The position numbers were made by a program, and so were the translations under genes. DNA of 64,000 nucleotides from an uncultured Paracoccaceae bacterium (lineage in GTDB: Bacteria > Pseudomonadota > Alphaproteobacteria > Rhodobacterales > Rhodobacteraceae): contig CANLDN010000004.1 of the NCBI GenBank assembly GCA_947489445.1, positions 248,001 to 312,000 of the forward strand, read 5' to 3'. The notes beneath the pieces were generated by a model, which made no database searches, was not told the origin of the DNA, and was given only the letters and a program-made list of their open reading frames with translations. Each line of letters begins with the position of its first letter. Within the stretch, counting starts at the first letter, position 1. Positions 1 through 12,845 of the stretch are shown here, piece after piece.

Positions 1-989
1 TACTGTGTCGCTGCCCGTGTTGCCGCCCTGTCAATCGCATTGATCACGACCTCCGGCTCTGCGTGATGGGGCATGTGCCCGACACCTTCAAGTCGCGTCA
101 GGTTGGCTGAAGGGACAATCTTGATCACCTCTTCGGCGTGAATATGAATGGGGACGGTGGTGTCGGCTGTGCCGTGGACGATCTCAATCGGGAGGGTCAA
201 TTCAGGATAGCGCGCCGAGATTTCGACGACCTTAGGCCGCAATGTGTTCACTTGCCGGATGTTGGCGCGGAAATTTTCGGGGCGCAATGTCAGCCGTGCG
301 CCGATATGTTCGGCATAGCCTTCGGGTGCGTCCTGCGGTGCAAAAGTGCCTTCGATCCGGTCACGCACGACGCTTTCAGGCACCAGCGCTGAGATGAGCG
401 GGACGGCAACAGCGCCGCCAAAGGCGGTGCCGTTGATCCGGTAATACACGCCCAAATCGCCGGGCCATGGCATGGTGACGCCCGCAAGGGATACCACCGC
501 TTTGGCGTTGACGGGGCTTTCGATGTCCAGATCATGCACGGCCCATGCGTAAGACACGATGCCACCAAAGCTGTGCCCGACCAGGATCGGGTCGGTAATC
601 CCCAGATTGGTTGCGGCTTCACGCAGCATGATTGCCTGTTGCAGGGGCCCTTCGCCTTCGGTTGCCGTTGCACCGATATCCACGCCCGGCACCCGGTCAG
701 TATACCCCAAGCCCGGCCGGTCAAAGGCCGTAACCGTATAGCGATCTGTAAGCCGTCCCATCAGATCAAAGGTGAATTCCCGCAGGTTTCCGCCCGCACC
801 GTGGATCAGGATTAGATGCGGCCCGCTGCCTTCCTGCACATAGTGCACACGTCCGCCTACCACATCCACAAACTGCCCCACCGGCGGAAAGGATTGTTCG
901 GCCCGCGTGGCGCGGTAGTTGGCGCAGCCTGCCACAACGGCGCTAAGCCCTAATGTCAGTGCGGTGAGAGCGATCGTTTTACGTGCCAA
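1..989 (-). CDS. alpha/beta hydrolase lipoprotein (3' end beyond window)
   Basis: The reading frame is open from 989 to the left edge. Reading from a TTG codon gives a short basic start, a hydrophobic stretch and a lipobox (VVAGC), so the protein is probably an inner- or outer-membrane lipoprotein. Next come an HGAGG oxyanion-type loop, an FDRPG motif and the nucleophile elbow GHSFGG near residue 140, all standard for the alpha/beta hydrolase fold; an HGTADTTVP acid loop and a GVGHMPH catalytic-histidine motif follow. The substrate cannot be told. The start overlaps the last 11 bases of metA on the same strand, so the two are probably cotranscribed. TTG was chosen because no ATG or GTG precedes the signal peptide. 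Confidence 0.8.
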   Translation of the reverse strand, partial: MARKTIALTALTLGLSAVVAGCANYRATRAEQSFPPVGQFVDVVGGRVHYVQEGSGPHLILIHGAGGNLREFTFDLMGRLTDRYTVTAFDRPGLGYTDRVPGVDIGATATEGEGPLQQAIMLREAATNLGITDPILVGHSFGGIVSYAWAVHDLDIESPVNAKAVVSLAGVTMPWPGDLGVYYRINGTAFGGAVAVPLISALVPESVVRDRIEGTFAPQDAPEGYAEHIGARLTLRPENFRANIRQVNTLRPKVVEISARYPELTLPIEIVHGTADTTVPIHIHAEEVIKIVPSANLTRLEGVGHMPHHAEPEVVINAIDRAATRAATQ

Positions 990-1896
990 TTTTATCCAAC
1001 TCGAAGTTTGTGGTCTGATAGATCTGGTTTATCCAATTGCCATATAGAAGATGTGCATGGCTTCGCCACCTGTTTTGCGGCTCTCTCGCGGGATCGTCAT
1101 TTGGATAGTAGTTCATCGGCACGTTGATGGGGGTGCCGTTTTCCACGTCCCTGTCGTATTCCTGTTTCAGCGTGCCGCTGTCATATTCGAAATGGTTGAA
1201 GATATAGAGCGCGCGATGATCCTTGTCTTCGACAAGGCAGGGGCCTGCCTCGTCGCTGGTGATCAGCGTATCAAGACCATGGGCGGCGTCGATCTCGGCC
1301 TGCCGCATTTCCGTCCACCGGCTGACAGGGATCACGCAATCATCCGAAAACCCGCGCAAATAGGGTGAGGCGGGGGCCGTGTTCCGGTGCCGGAAACAGC
1401 CGAATGCCTTTTGATCAAGGATGTGTTTCTTGACCCCGTGGAAATAATTAATCATCGCCATGCCCCCCCAACAGACCCCGAAGGTGGAATGCACATGGGT
1501 TTGGGTCCAGTCGAAGACCTGAGTCAGTTCGTCCCAATAGGTGACCTCTTGGAAGGGTAGGTGTTCGATCGGGGCGCCGGTGATGATCAGCCCGTCGAAT
1601 TTCTGGTCCTGCACGTCCGAGAAGGGCCGATAGAATTCTTCCATATGTGCCGCAGCCGTATTCTTAGTCTGATGTTCGGACATCCGGATCAGCGAGAATT
1701 CGATTTGTAGTGGTGTCGCCCCAATCAGCCGGGCGAACTGGTTTTCGGTCTGGATTTTCTTGGGCATCAGGTTCAACAGCGCGATCCGCAGCGGGCGGAT
1801 GTCCTGACGGGCGGCTGTATCTTCATCAAGCACCATAACGCCTTCGTTCGACAGAACGTCATAGGCGGGCAGGGCGGCGGGCAGTTTAATGGGCAT
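979..1896 (-). CDS. metAA: homoserine O-acetyltransferase (MetA family)
   Basis: This 305-residue protein is a full-length MetA enzyme, which acylates L-homoserine in the first committed step of methionine synthesis. The nucleophile is C142 in the FGVCWGG motif, and the catalytic His/Glu pair lies in NHFEYDSG. Residue 111 (GAPIEHLPF) is glutamate. In the characterised Bacillus cereus MetA, Glu111 selects acetyl-CoA, whereas Gly at that site goes with succinyl-CoA, so I infer acetyl-CoA use and a sulfhydrylation route. Only 36 bases separate it from the upstream same-strand ATPase gene, which leaves no room for a SAM-II riboswitch directly before it. Confidence 0.93.
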   Translation of the reverse strand: MPIKLPAALPAYDVLSNEGVMVLDEDTAARQDIRPLRIALLNLMPKKIQTENQFARLIGATPLQIEFSLIRMSEHQTKNTAAAHMEEFYRPFSDVQDQKFDGLIITGAPIEHLPFQEVTYWDELTQVFDWTQTHVHSTFGVCWGGMAMINYFHGVKKHILDQKAFGCFRHRNTAPASPYLRGFSDDCVIPVSRWTEMRQAEIDAAHGLDTLITSDEAGPCLVEDKDHRALYIFNHFEYDSGTLKQEYDRDVENGTPINVPMNYYPNDDPAREPQNRWRSHAHLLYGNWINQIYQTTNFELDKIGT

Positions 1897-1932
1897 GAGC
1901 GTGGTCCTGATCAGAGGGGAGAGATAGGGCGA

Positions 1933-2796
1933 TCAGCCCCGCATCTCAAGGGCGTCAGCGATCATGCTGACAAAGCCCTCCGTATCTTTGACCTGCGCAA
2001 CCACGCTTTGTGGTACGCTGATCCCCCATTTCTCTGCCATCGCCTGATAGCGCGGCTGCCGGTGCGCAAGCGCCTTGGCAAAGGCCCAGCGAATGAAATC
2101 ATCCGGGTCCACCTTGTCGGGAGCCACGTTGAATTCAGTCAGGTATGCGTGCCATGTCGCCAGCAGAAAGGCCGGGTCGTAGGACATGGGTTTGGGTTCT
2201 TTGTCGAACCGGCGGATCAACTCGGCGGTGTGTGCATCAGTCCCTTCGATCCAGACCATGAGCGTTTTGGCCGCCAGATCGGTCAGCACCGGGTCGTCTG
2301 GATTGTCCGCATCGACCCATTCGCAGATGGACCCGCCGGTGTCGCAGACAAAATTCGGGTATTGGTAGAGATCAACAGCCCGGTCGATGAAATAACCGGT
2401 GTCGTGCAGGGCTGCGACCTCGGCCTGTTGAAATTCGTCCTGACGGCGCGTGTATTCGTCCCAAACAAGCCCGCCCTTGGCCGGATCGCCGGGTTTGCCC
2501 AGGTAAGAGGACATCGGTTTGAGGTCGTCGAATGAGATGTTCGAACCGATATAAATGGAGTTGGACCGCAAGAGATCCCGCAGGAACGGCACCTTCATCG
2601 CCTCGCGCTTGGCATTGTCGGCGATCTTTTCGCCCATATACCGCGTGCCGATCCGGTAATCGATGGAATAGTGGAACCATTGGTTCGTGTCGCGCAACAT
2701 CTTGGACAGATAGGTCTTGCCCAGACCGGACATGGCAAAAAGCAGGACACGTTTCTGCGGGGCGTTGCGCCAGTCAGATGCGGTTTCGTAAATCAT
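1933..2796 (-). CDS. P-loop ATPase/kinase-like protein
   Basis: The 287-residue protein has a Walker A-like loop (AMSGLGKTYLS) at about residues 22-32, followed by an SIDYRIGTRYM segment and a VCDTGGSICEW stretch. The architecture looks like a soluble P-loop kinase or ATPase. I do not recognise a named family and assign no substrate. It lies immediately upstream of metA on the same strand with a 36-base gap, so they may form one transcript with the downstream lipoprotein hydrolase. A link to methionine metabolism is only positional. Confidence 0.75.
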   Translation of the reverse strand: MIYETASDWRNAPQKRVLLFAMSGLGKTYLSKMLRDTNQWFHYSIDYRIGTRYMGEKIADNAKREAMKVPFLRDLLRSNSIYIGSNISFDDLKPMSSYLGKPGDPAKGGLVWDEYTRRQDEFQQAEVAALHDTGYFIDRAVDLYQYPNFVCDTGGSICEWVDADNPDDPVLTDLAAKTLMVWIEGTDAHTAELIRRFDKEPKPMSYDPAFLLATWHAYLTEFNVAPDKVDPDDFIRWAFAKALAHRQPRYQAMAEKWGISVPQSVVAQVKDTEGFVSMIADALEMRG

Positions 2797-3038
2797 GGCG
2801 TATGATTAAACCGTTGCGTGGCCAAATCACCAGCGGATTTTGCTGCTTTGATCGCGGTGGGGTGGTGATGGGTTTTGTTCAGCACGCAATCGCCCTTTAT
2901 AGGTCGGCATTGTGTAGCTGTTGCGGCGGCAATTCTGTCTGGCGTCTGGCCTTGCCACGGAAAGTCTGGTCAGGCCCTACAATCTTTGATCAATCACGGA
3001 TGTGCCCGGTGCCGATCCGGAATACGGCCATCTTTTCT

Positions 3039-3230
3039 TTAGTGCATGCGGTCCTGTTTGGACCGCTCGGCCATCAGATAACGTTCACGGGTCTTTTTGA
3101 ATGCCTGAACCAGCCGTGGGTCCATCGCGCCCATGGCCTCTAGCTGTTTGTCGAAGCTATGTTCACTCTGGCCATAGAATGCTTCGGCTGCATCGTGTTT
3201 TACGTTTTTCTTGGCTCGCATTGGCATCAT
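3039..3230 (-). CDS. small basic hypothetical protein
   Basis: A 63-residue, charged, cysteine-free protein (KNVKHDAAEAF...DPRLVQAFKKTRERYLM). A longer frame begins at 3275, but a Shine-Dalgarno sequence (GGAAGGA, 3234-3240) sits just upstream of two adjacent ATG codons at 3230 and 3227, so the shorter form is preferred. It has no membrane segment or signal peptide. Its function is unknown; the amphipathic C-terminal helix and the good ribosome-binding site are the only support for it being real. Confidence 0.5.
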   Translation of the reverse strand: MMPMRAKKNVKHDAAEAFYGQSEHSFDKQLEAMGAMDPRLVQAFKKTRERYLMAERSKQDRMH

Positions 3231-3389
3231 GTATCCTTCCGCTACGGCACCCTTAAGTCCCAATGATTTGGGCAATTGTGCGGCAGTCTTGCGAAACTGG
3301 ACAAAAGAACAGGTAAATAACTCAGGAAAATATCAAAACAATATCATTTATTTTAACATTTTTTGAGCGAACTACCAGCGGTTATTGAA

Positions 3390-4529
3390 TTATTGCCCGC
3401 GCCAAATCCACCCGCCACCCAAGACGCGGGTGCTGTCGGGGTCGTAGAAAACGCAGGCTTGCCCCGGCGATACGCCTTGTTCGGCAACGGCCAGTTCCAC
3501 CTCGGCTTCGGTATCCGAAATGGGCCGCAGGATCGCGTCGGTCGGGGGGCGCGTGGATCGCACCCGCACGGCGATGTGCCGCTCGCTCATATCTGTCAAA
3601 CGCCCCCCCCCAATCCAGTTGATTTCGCGGATCGGCACGCGACGTGTGGCGAGCAGATCTTTCGGTCCGACGATGACATGTTTTTTGTCCACATCGAGCT
3701 TCACCACATAGAGCGGATCGGCCAGCCCGCCGATGCCAAGCCCGCGCCGCTGCCCGATCGTGTAGTGGATAACCCCTTGATGGGTTCCCAGAACCTGACC
3801 GTTCACATCAACAATGTCACCCGGCTCGGCCGCACCGGGTCGCAGCTTTTCGATCACAGCCGCATAGTCACCGTTGGGCACGAAACAGATGTCCTGACTG
3901 TCGGGCTTATCCGCGACGCCAAGTCCGTATTTGGCGGCCAGGGCACGGGTTTCTTCCTTTGATTTCAAGTGTCCCAAGGGAAACCGCAGATAGTCGAGCT
4001 GTTGTTGTGTGGTCGAAAACAGGAAATAGCTTTGGTCCTTGCCGGCATCTGCGGCGCTATGCAGCTCTGCCCCCGCGGCGCCAATTTTGCGCTGGATATA
4101 GTGACCCGTCGCCATGCAGTCGGCATCCAAGTCCTTGGCAGTCTTGAGCAGGTCCTTGAATTTCACCCTTTCGTTGCAGCGGATGCACGGCACTGGTGTC
4201 GCGCCCGCCAGATAACTGTCGGCGAATTCATCGATCACAGCCTCGCGGAATGTGTTTTCGTAATCGAGCACGTAATGCGGAAAGCCCATTTCTTCGGCCA
4301 CGCGCCGCGCATCGTGGATGTCGCGGCCAGCGCAACAGGCGCCTTTCTTGGCCAGTGCCGCCCCGTGATCATAAAGCTGCAGGGTGACGCCCACCACATC
4401 ATACCCTTCTTCGGCCAATTGCGCGGCCACAACAGAGCTGTCAACGCCGCCCGACATGGCAACGACAACGCGGGTTTGCGCAGGCGATTTTGCAAAGCCG
4501 AGGGAGTTCAGCGGCGAATCAAGAGGCAT
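3390..4529 (-). CDS. mnmA: tRNA-specific 2-thiouridylase MnmA
   Basis: This enzyme thiolates U34 of tRNA-Lys, tRNA-Glu and tRNA-Gln with ATP activation and persulfide sulfur. The 379-residue protein has the family's N-terminal PP-loop ([12 protein letters not shown], about 25-36). The two redox cysteines are visible: C118 in the [10 protein letters not shown] motif and C215 in [10 protein letters not shown]. The tRNA-binding and C-terminal beta-barrel domains follow ([16 protein letters not shown] at the end). Length is normal. It stands alone on the minus strand, diverging from sciP across a 129-base gap. Confidence 0.96.
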   Translation of the reverse strand: MPLDSPLNSLGFAKSPAQTRVVVAMSGGVDSSVVAAQLAEEGYDVVGVTLQLYDHGAALAKKGACCAGRDIHDARRVAEEMGFPHYVLDYENTFREAVIDEFADSYLAGATPVPCIRCNERVKFKDLLKTAKDLDADCMATGHYIQRKIGAAGAELHSAADAGKDQSYFLFSTTQQQLDYLRFPLGHLKSKEETRALAAKYGLGVADKPDSQDICFVPNGDYAAVIEKLRPGAAEPGDIVDVNGQVLGTHQGVIHYTIGQRRGLGIGGLADPLYVVKLDVDKKHVIVGPKDLLATRRVPIREINWIGGGRLTDMSERHIAVRVRSTRPPTDAILRPISDTEAEVELAVAEQGVSPGQACVFYDPDSTRVLGGGWIWRGQ

Positions 4530-4658
4530 GGTTTTTCCAGATCGATGGGTTTCGCGATGAAATATAGGAAAATGCTACGTACTCTCAAGTCACACTTACA
4601 CCTCTCATTAAACTCCTGAACCCTAAAAAACGGCAGGAGTATCGCAAAGGGGTGCGAA

Positions 4659-4937
4659 ATGTATCTACGTAAGGTTGAGGGGCCGCGTTCTGTTACGCTG
4701 CCAGATGGAACAATTATGACACGGGCAGACCTGCCCAGTCAAAAGACAAGGCGATGGGTTGCATCGCGAAAGGCAGCCGTGGTGCGGGCCGTTATGGCCG
4801 GATTGATCCACCGAAAGGAGGCATTGGAGCGTTATAGCCTGTCTGACGAAGAATTTGGTGAATGGGAGACAGCAGTTGTTGAGCATGGTGAGGCGGCTTT
4901 AAAGACGACCGCATTACAACGCTATCGACAACCCTAG
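4659..4937 (+). CDS. sciP: CtrA inhibitor SciP (DUF1153)
   Basis: The 92-residue protein matches the SciP family from end to end: a VEGPRSVTLPDG start, the invariant TRRWVASRKAAVV segment of the helix-turn-helix, and the LSDEEFGEWE helix. In Caulobacter SciP binds DNA-bound CtrA and blocks recruitment of RNA polymerase at CtrA promoters. It lies directly upstream of ctrA on the same strand with a 91-base gap that carries CtrA-like half sites. A GGGG ribosome-binding site precedes the ATG. A 7-bp inverted repeat (4612-4618 with 4634-4640) lies in its leader. Confidence 0.92.
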   Translation: MYLRKVEGPRSVTLPDGTIMTRADLPSQKTRRWVASRKAAVVRAVMAGLIHRKEALERYSLSDEEFGEWETAVVEHGEAALKTTALQRYRQP

Positions 4938-4964
4938 GTGGAAATGCAATGATGTACGGGTATG

Positions 4965-5000
4965 GTAACGGGTGATTAACCTTTAGACGTCTAGGTTAAC
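4965..5000 (+). promoter_or_regulatory. CtrA box and palindrome in the ctrA promoter
   Basis: GTAA-N7-TTAAC at 4965-4980 fits the alphaproteobacterial CtrA consensus TTAA-N7-TTAAC with one mismatch. It overlaps a larger palindrome in which TTAACC (4976-4981) and GGTTAA (4994-4999) flank the perfect 10-mer TAGACGTCTA. The site is 29 bases before the ctrA start codon, which suggests direct autoregulation; that part is inference. Confidence 0.65.
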
Positions 5001-5028
5001 GACACTGAAGAGAGAGCGGAGAACTCGG

Positions 5029-5742
5029 ATGCGTGTCTTGCTAGTGGAAGATGACCCAACAACGTCGAAAAGTATCGAATTGATGCTGACCCATGCGAAC
5101 CTGAACGTCTATGCGACGGATTTGGGTGAGGAAGGGATCGATCTTGCCAAATTATACGATTACGATCTGATCCTGTTGGATTTGAATCTACCCGATATGA
5201 ATGGACACGAGGTGCTGCGTCAGCTGCGCCTGAGCCGTATTGATACGCCTATATTGATCCTCTCAGGGGACGATGGGACAGAAAGCAAGCTAAAAGGCTT
5301 TGGTTTTGGTGCAGATGACTATCTGACAAAACCCTTCCACCGCGAAGAACTCGTGGCGCGTATTCATGCAATCATCCGCCGGTCCAAAGGCCACGCGCAA
5401 TCCATCATCAAGACTGGCCGTATTGCCGTCAACCTTGATGCCAAGACGGTTGATGTTGGCGGTAGCACCGTACATCTGACCGGCAAAGAGTATCAGATGC
5501 TGGAGCTTTTGAGCCTGCGCAAGGGTACAACCCTGACCAAAGAGATGTTCTTGAACCATCTTTATGGCGGTATGGATGAGCCGGAACTGAAAATCATCGA
5601 TGTCTTCATTTGCAAGCTGCGCAAGAAGTTGAGCGAAGCGACAGATGGTGAGAACTATATCGAAACTGTCTGGGGCCGTGGCTATGTGTTGCGCGACCCG
5701 GAACCTGTGATCGCTGCAGAAAAGATTGCGGTTGGTGCCTGA
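5029..5742 (+). CDS. ctrA: cell-cycle response regulator CtrA
   Basis: This 237-residue OmpR-type response regulator is the master cell-cycle regulator of alphaproteobacteria; in Rhodobacterales it governs motility, gene-transfer-agent and quorum-linked genes. The receiver domain shows the acidic pair E8-D9, phospho-acceptor D51 ([11 protein letters not shown]) and K101 in YLTKPF. The winged-helix domain carries the near-invariant [17 protein letters not shown] and [14 protein letters not shown] segments and ends in the usual [10 protein letters not shown]. It follows sciP in the same orientation, has a CtrA-like box in its promoter and is followed by a hairpin terminator. Confidence 0.97.
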   Translation: MRVLLVEDDPTTSKSIELMLTHANLNVYATDLGEEGIDLAKLYDYDLILLDLNLPDMNGHEVLRQLRLSRIDTPILILSGDDGTESKLKGFGFGADDYLTKPFHREELVARIHAIIRRSKGHAQSIIKTGRIAVNLDAKTVDVGGSTVHLTGKEYQMLELLSLRKGTTLTKEMFLNHLYGGMDEPELKIIDVFICKLRKKLSEATDGENYIETVWGRGYVLRDPEPVIAAEKIAVGA

Positions 5743-5821
5743 ATAACGCCAGATGCGGCCACTCACGGATCTTCCCACCGCATCAAGACTGGACGTCACG
5801 AATAGGCCCGCCTAAGAATTG

Positions 5822-5853
5822 CACCCATCGTCGATACGGCGGTGGGTGTATTT
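5822..5853 (+). terminator. putative terminator after ctrA
   Basis: CACCCATCG (5822-5830) pairs with CGGTGGGTG (5840-5848) with one G-U pair around a 9-base loop, and TATTT follows. It sits 80 bases beyond the ctrA stop and just before ligA, so it probably separates the two transcripts. Confidence 0.55.
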
Positions 5854-5858
5854 CATAG

Positions 5859-10102
<4,244 letters not shown>

Positions 10103-10110
10103 GCCCGCGT

Positions 10111-10199
10111 GTTCTAAAATGTTCACGAATGTTCTTAAAAAGTTCTTTACACATGGTTAATGATATGGGAACAAAGTGACAACAGAACGTTAGGAGAAC
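10111..10199 (+). promoter_or_regulatory. cluster of alphaproteobacterial SOS (LexA) boxes
   Basis: The known LexA site of Rhodobacter-type alphaproteobacteria is GTTC-N7-GTTC or its complement GAAC-N7-GAAC. Exact copies occur at 10131-10145 (GTTC TTAAAAA GTTC) and 10185-10199 (GAAC GTTAGGA GAAC). Two further GTTC words at 10111 and 10121 continue the 10-base phasing. The downstream box overlaps the ribosome-binding site of the 40-residue protein at 10203, a position suited to tight repression. Confidence 0.75.
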
Positions 10200-10202
10200 A
10201 CA

Positions 10203-10325
10203 ATGACACAAGAAATCAAATCCATCATCGTCCGGTCCCGCGAGACGCTTTTGGCTGATGCGCTTGGTGTTATTGCCCTGATGGTCATGCTGTTTGTTGG
10301 ATTATCCTTGCCCGGATTAATCTGA
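10203..10325 (+). CDS. SOS-box-preceded 40-residue single-pass membrane protein
   Basis: ATG at 10203 is preceded by AGGAGA and followed by 40 codons and TGA. The N-terminal half is polar and charged (MTQEIKSIIVRSRETLLA), and the C-terminal half is one membrane helix of about 18 residues (LGVIALMVMLFVGLSLPG). Two exact alphaproteobacterial LexA boxes precede it, and a very strong intrinsic terminator ends it, so it is a stand-alone transcription unit. By analogy with Caulobacter SidA, a 29-residue SOS-induced inner-membrane division inhibitor, it may delay division after DNA damage. That role is inference from layout, not sequence similarity. It lies next to two DNA-repair genes. Confidence 0.72.
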   Translation: MTQEIKSIIVRSRETLLADALGVIALMVMLFVGLSLPGLI

Positions 10326-10465
10326 CCTCCCTGGCGACTGGTCCGGTCCATCACATTGCCCTGTCCCAAGAATGCAATGATTGATGACCTGCCTGTCTGA
10401 TGTCCTGATCGGGGTCTTGCCTCCCCCTTCGTGGAACGCCGGACCGGACCAGTTGCTTGTGCCTG

Positions 10466-10502
10466 CCGCCGCCATCCTGTCCGGATGTGCGGCGGTTTTT
10501 TT
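10466..10502 (+). terminator. strong intrinsic terminator
   Basis: CCGCCGC-CATCC (10466-10477) pairs with GGATG-t-GCGGCGG (10483-10495), a 12-bp stem with one bulged base and a 5-base loop, followed by seven T residues (10496-10502). It ends the transcript of the 40-residue membrane protein and touches the stop of the convergent scaffold gene. Confidence 0.9.
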
Positions 10503-10947
10503 ATGCCGTGGCGGTGGTGTTTTCGAGTGCTGCAAGCGTGGCATCAAAGGCCAGCAGGATCGAGGCGTGCCGGTTCTTATAATCCTTGGCCGGTTGCAGA
10601 ACGTCCAGCCCGTCGAAAGGGGCGGATGGCACAGGCCCGTCGGATTTGAGCATTGCGTGCAACTCATCGCGCCCTTGCTGCACGGCTGCGGGTGTCAGCC
10701 CAACAATCTGTGCGCCGATCACGGCTGCGGCGGCCTGACCCAATGCGCAGGCTTTGACGTCTTGCCCGTAATCGCTGATCACCCCGTCGGTGAGCACGAT
10801 ATCGACCGTCACGGTAGACCCACAAAGCGGTGACCGTTTCTTGGCCGTCGCCGTAGGGTTTTCCAGCCGTTGCGTGCGGGGCATATCAGCAGCCAGCGCC
10901 AAAATGCGCGCCGAGTAGAGTTTGATCATATCTGTTTCGGCTGACAT
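10501..10947 (-). CDS. NifU/IscU-like iron-sulfur cluster scaffold protein
   Basis: The 148-residue protein has the fold signature of U-type scaffolds used in Fe-S cluster assembly: the first ligand cysteine in SPLCGSTV and the second in KACALGQAAAAVIG. The third ligand position, normally a cysteine near the C-terminal helix, reads YKNRHASILLAFDA here, with His-Ala in place of the usual cysteine. That may mean a two-cysteine scaffold or a regulatory paralogue. It lies alone on the minus strand, divergent from hisI by 67 bases. Confidence 0.8.
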   Translation of the reverse strand: MSAETDMIKLYSARILALAADMPRTQRLENPTATAKKRSPLCGSTVTVDIVLTDGVISDYGQDVKACALGQAAAAVIGAQIVGLTPAAVQQGRDELHAMLKSDGPVPSAPFDGLDVLQPAKDYKNRHASILLAFDATLAALENTTATA

Positions 10948-11014
10948 GGCATTTGCCCTTCGCTTGCGTCCCCCTTAGATAGTGCGGACCGATCCTGATG
11001 CAAAGGTTTTTGAT

Positions 11015-11389
11015 ATGCCCTTCGACCCCGCCAGCCTGAAATATAATGACGCTGGTCTGATCCCGGCAATTGCACAGGATGCCGCATCCGGTGAGGTGTT
11101 GATGATGGCATGGATGAATGCAGAGGCTGTGTCCAAAACACTCGCGACAGGGCAGGTGACCTATTGGTCGCGGTCCCGGCAGGCGTTCTGGGTCAAGGGG
11201 GCAACCAGCGGGCACACGCAGGCGCTGGTGGATTTCCGGGTGGATTGCGACCGTGATTGTCTGCTGATCGAGGTTCATCAGGTCGGCGCAGCCTGCCATA
11301 CTGGACGCCGCACCTGTTTTTACACAGCGGTGCGCAATGGGGACGAGGTTGAGATCGTCAAACTTCCGGAAGACCCACCAACCGCCTGA
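11015..11389 (+). CDS. hisI: phosphoribosyl-AMP cyclohydrolase HisI
   Basis: This 124-residue, single-domain enzyme carries out the third step of histidine synthesis, opening the adenine ring of PR-AMP. Visible motifs include [11 protein letters not shown], the YWSRSR substrate loop, the zinc/magnesium ligand region DCDRDCLL and the conserved [10 protein letters not shown]. It lacks the HisE domain found in fused enterobacterial proteins. ATG at 11015 was chosen because upstream codons add a non-conserved 11-residue tail. Its last 32 bases overlap the convergent gluQ gene. Confidence 0.94.
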   Translation: MPFDPASLKYNDAGLIPAIAQDAASGEVLMMAWMNAEAVSKTLATGQVTYWSRSRQAFWVKGATSGHTQALVDFRVDCDRDCLLIEVHQVGAACHTGRRTCFYTAVRNGDEVEIVKLPEDPPTA

Positions 11390-12209
11390 TATCATTGGGG
11401 GTTGCCCCTTCGGCCCTGTATTTTGATATGGCGCGGGCGTCGTCACGTTTGGCCAGCCGTTTGCCGTTGTCGTCCCGGATCAATCGGTGATGATGGTAAA
11501 TGGGTATGGGAAGGTGCAGCAGATGATACAGCAAGACATGGATCCGGGTCGCGTCAAACAGATCCTCGCCCCGGATCACATGAGTGATATTCTGTGCGTC
11601 GTCGTCCACAACAACAGCCAGATGATAGGCCGCCGCCATGCCACGCCGGGCGACCGCGACATCGCCGATTGATGTGATCAGGTCCACGGGATCGAGTTGC
11701 ATTGTCCCACGGTGCCGTTCACCGGTTTCCAGGTAGCTTGGTAGCGGCGCAGCGCCGTGCACGGCCTTTTCCATGTTCAGCCGAATGGCATCGCCTTCTT
11801 TGAATGCGGCCATCGGTCGTGCCCTGCAAGTGCCGGGATAGATACGGCCGTCCGGGCCATGTGTCGGCACCCCCTCTTGCGGGGCATTTGCGGCGTTTTC
11901 AACATCGGCGCGGCTGCATGAACATGGGTAAATTAACCCTTGCTGTGCGAGTTGCTGGATATTCGCCCGAAAGCGGGGTTCGGATCGAGATTGCTTCATA
12001 ATCGGTTCCGGCCATGACAGCCCCAGCCAATGCAGATCAGCGATGGCCTGTTGTTCGAATTCCGGTTTTGATCGGACCCTGTCGATATCATCCATACGCA
12101 GGATGAACGTGCCATCCGCGGCCATCGCCATGTCATGGGCCAGCATCGCTGAATAGGCGTGCCCCAGATGCAGGGGGCCTGTGGGCGAAGGGGCGAAACG
12201 GGTGATCAT
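11358..12209 (-). CDS. gluQ: glutamyl-Q tRNA(Asp) synthetase
   Basis: GluQ charges glutamate onto the queuosine base at position 34 of tRNA-Asp. At 283 residues it is the truncated GluRS catalytic core without an anticodon-binding domain. The class I signatures are [13 protein letters not shown] near the N-terminus and the KMSKS-like NGKRLAKRD near residue 254. Zinc-ligand cysteines occur in YPCSCSRAD and YPGTCRAR. The start overlaps the end of the upstream methyltransferase gene (ATGA), so the two are coupled. Confidence 0.94.
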   Translation of the reverse strand: MITRFAPSPTGPLHLGHAYSAMLAHDMAMAADGTFILRMDDIDRVRSKPEFEQQAIADLHWLGLSWPEPIMKQSRSEPRFRANIQQLAQQGLIYPCSCSRADVENAANAPQEGVPTHGPDGRIYPGTCRARPMAAFKEGDAIRLNMEKAVHGAAPLPSYLETGERHRGTMQLDPVDLITSIGDVAVARRGMAAAYHLAVVVDDDAQNITHVIRGEDLFDATRIHVLLYHLLHLPIPIYHHHRLIRDDNGKRLAKRDDARAISKYRAEGATPNDIRRLVGLPEV

Positions 12210-12823
12210 CGTCGGCGCAGGATGATGATGTCTGATCCCATGTCGACATTGTCCAGATGGGGCCCGTGTTCGCGGAAAATGACCTCGGCCCGGCCCCCGC
12301 CAATTTCGGTGCTCAGGGCCTCGCCATAACGCGTATCGGCAAGGGTGGGGTCATTATAAGACAGGGCCAGAACGCCACCCGCGTTAAGCTTGGCCACCAG
12401 CGCGCCAAGCGTTTCAGGGGGGGCGGCCCCAAGGCTGACCACACCCGCAGCAACGATCACGGAATAGGCGCCGCGTCCGAAGCTCAATTCGTCAGGCTGG
12501 GACAACCACGTCTTGGCGTAGACGCCACGTTCAGCCGCCTTTGCAAGCATCTGGGCTGTAACATCCGTACCGTGCAGATTGACGAAACCCGCGTCACGCA
12601 ATACCTGCCCGGACAATCCGGTGCCGCAGCCAAAATCAAGGATATTGGCATCGGGTTTTGCAAATTCTTTCAAAGCCTTGGCGATTCGGGCGGGTGAATG
12701 ATACCCCTGCGCTGTGATGTCATCGTCATAGGTGTCGGCCCATTTGGCGTAGACCTTGATGGTTTCGTCTACGGGGCGCGGTGTCCACAGATCGGGGCGC
12801 AGCGGGTCTTTCTTGTCAGCCAT
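12206..12823 (-). CDS. class I SAM-dependent methyltransferase
   Basis: The 205-residue protein carries the SAM-binding motif I ILDFGCGTGLSG at about residues 61-72, followed by a GTDVTAQML acidic loop. A short N-terminal helix (VYAKWADTYDDD) resembles Williams-Beuren/UbiE-type small-molecule methyltransferases. The substrate is not evident. It overlaps gluQ by four bases and lies 22 bases after the trmFO end, so trmFO, this gene and gluQ form a likely minus-strand operon with two tRNA-modification genes. Membership might hint at an RNA-related role. Confidence 0.85.
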   Translation of the reverse strand: MADKKDPLRPDLWTPRPVDETIKVYAKWADTYDDDITAQGYHSPARIAKALKEFAKPDANILDFGCGTGLSGQVLRDAGFVNLHGTDVTAQMLAKAAERGVYAKTWLSQPDELSFGRGAYSVIVAAGVVSLGAAPPETLGALVAKLNAGGVLALSYNDPTLADTRYGEALSTEIGGGRAEVIFREHGPHLDNVDMGSDIIILRRR

Positions 12824-12845
12824 GGCACAAGGCTAACGCGCGCCC

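Noticed and set aside
1897..1932. SAM-II riboswitch before metA
   Set aside because: Only 36 bases separate metA from the upstream gene, too short, and no matching stem or pseudoknot is visible.
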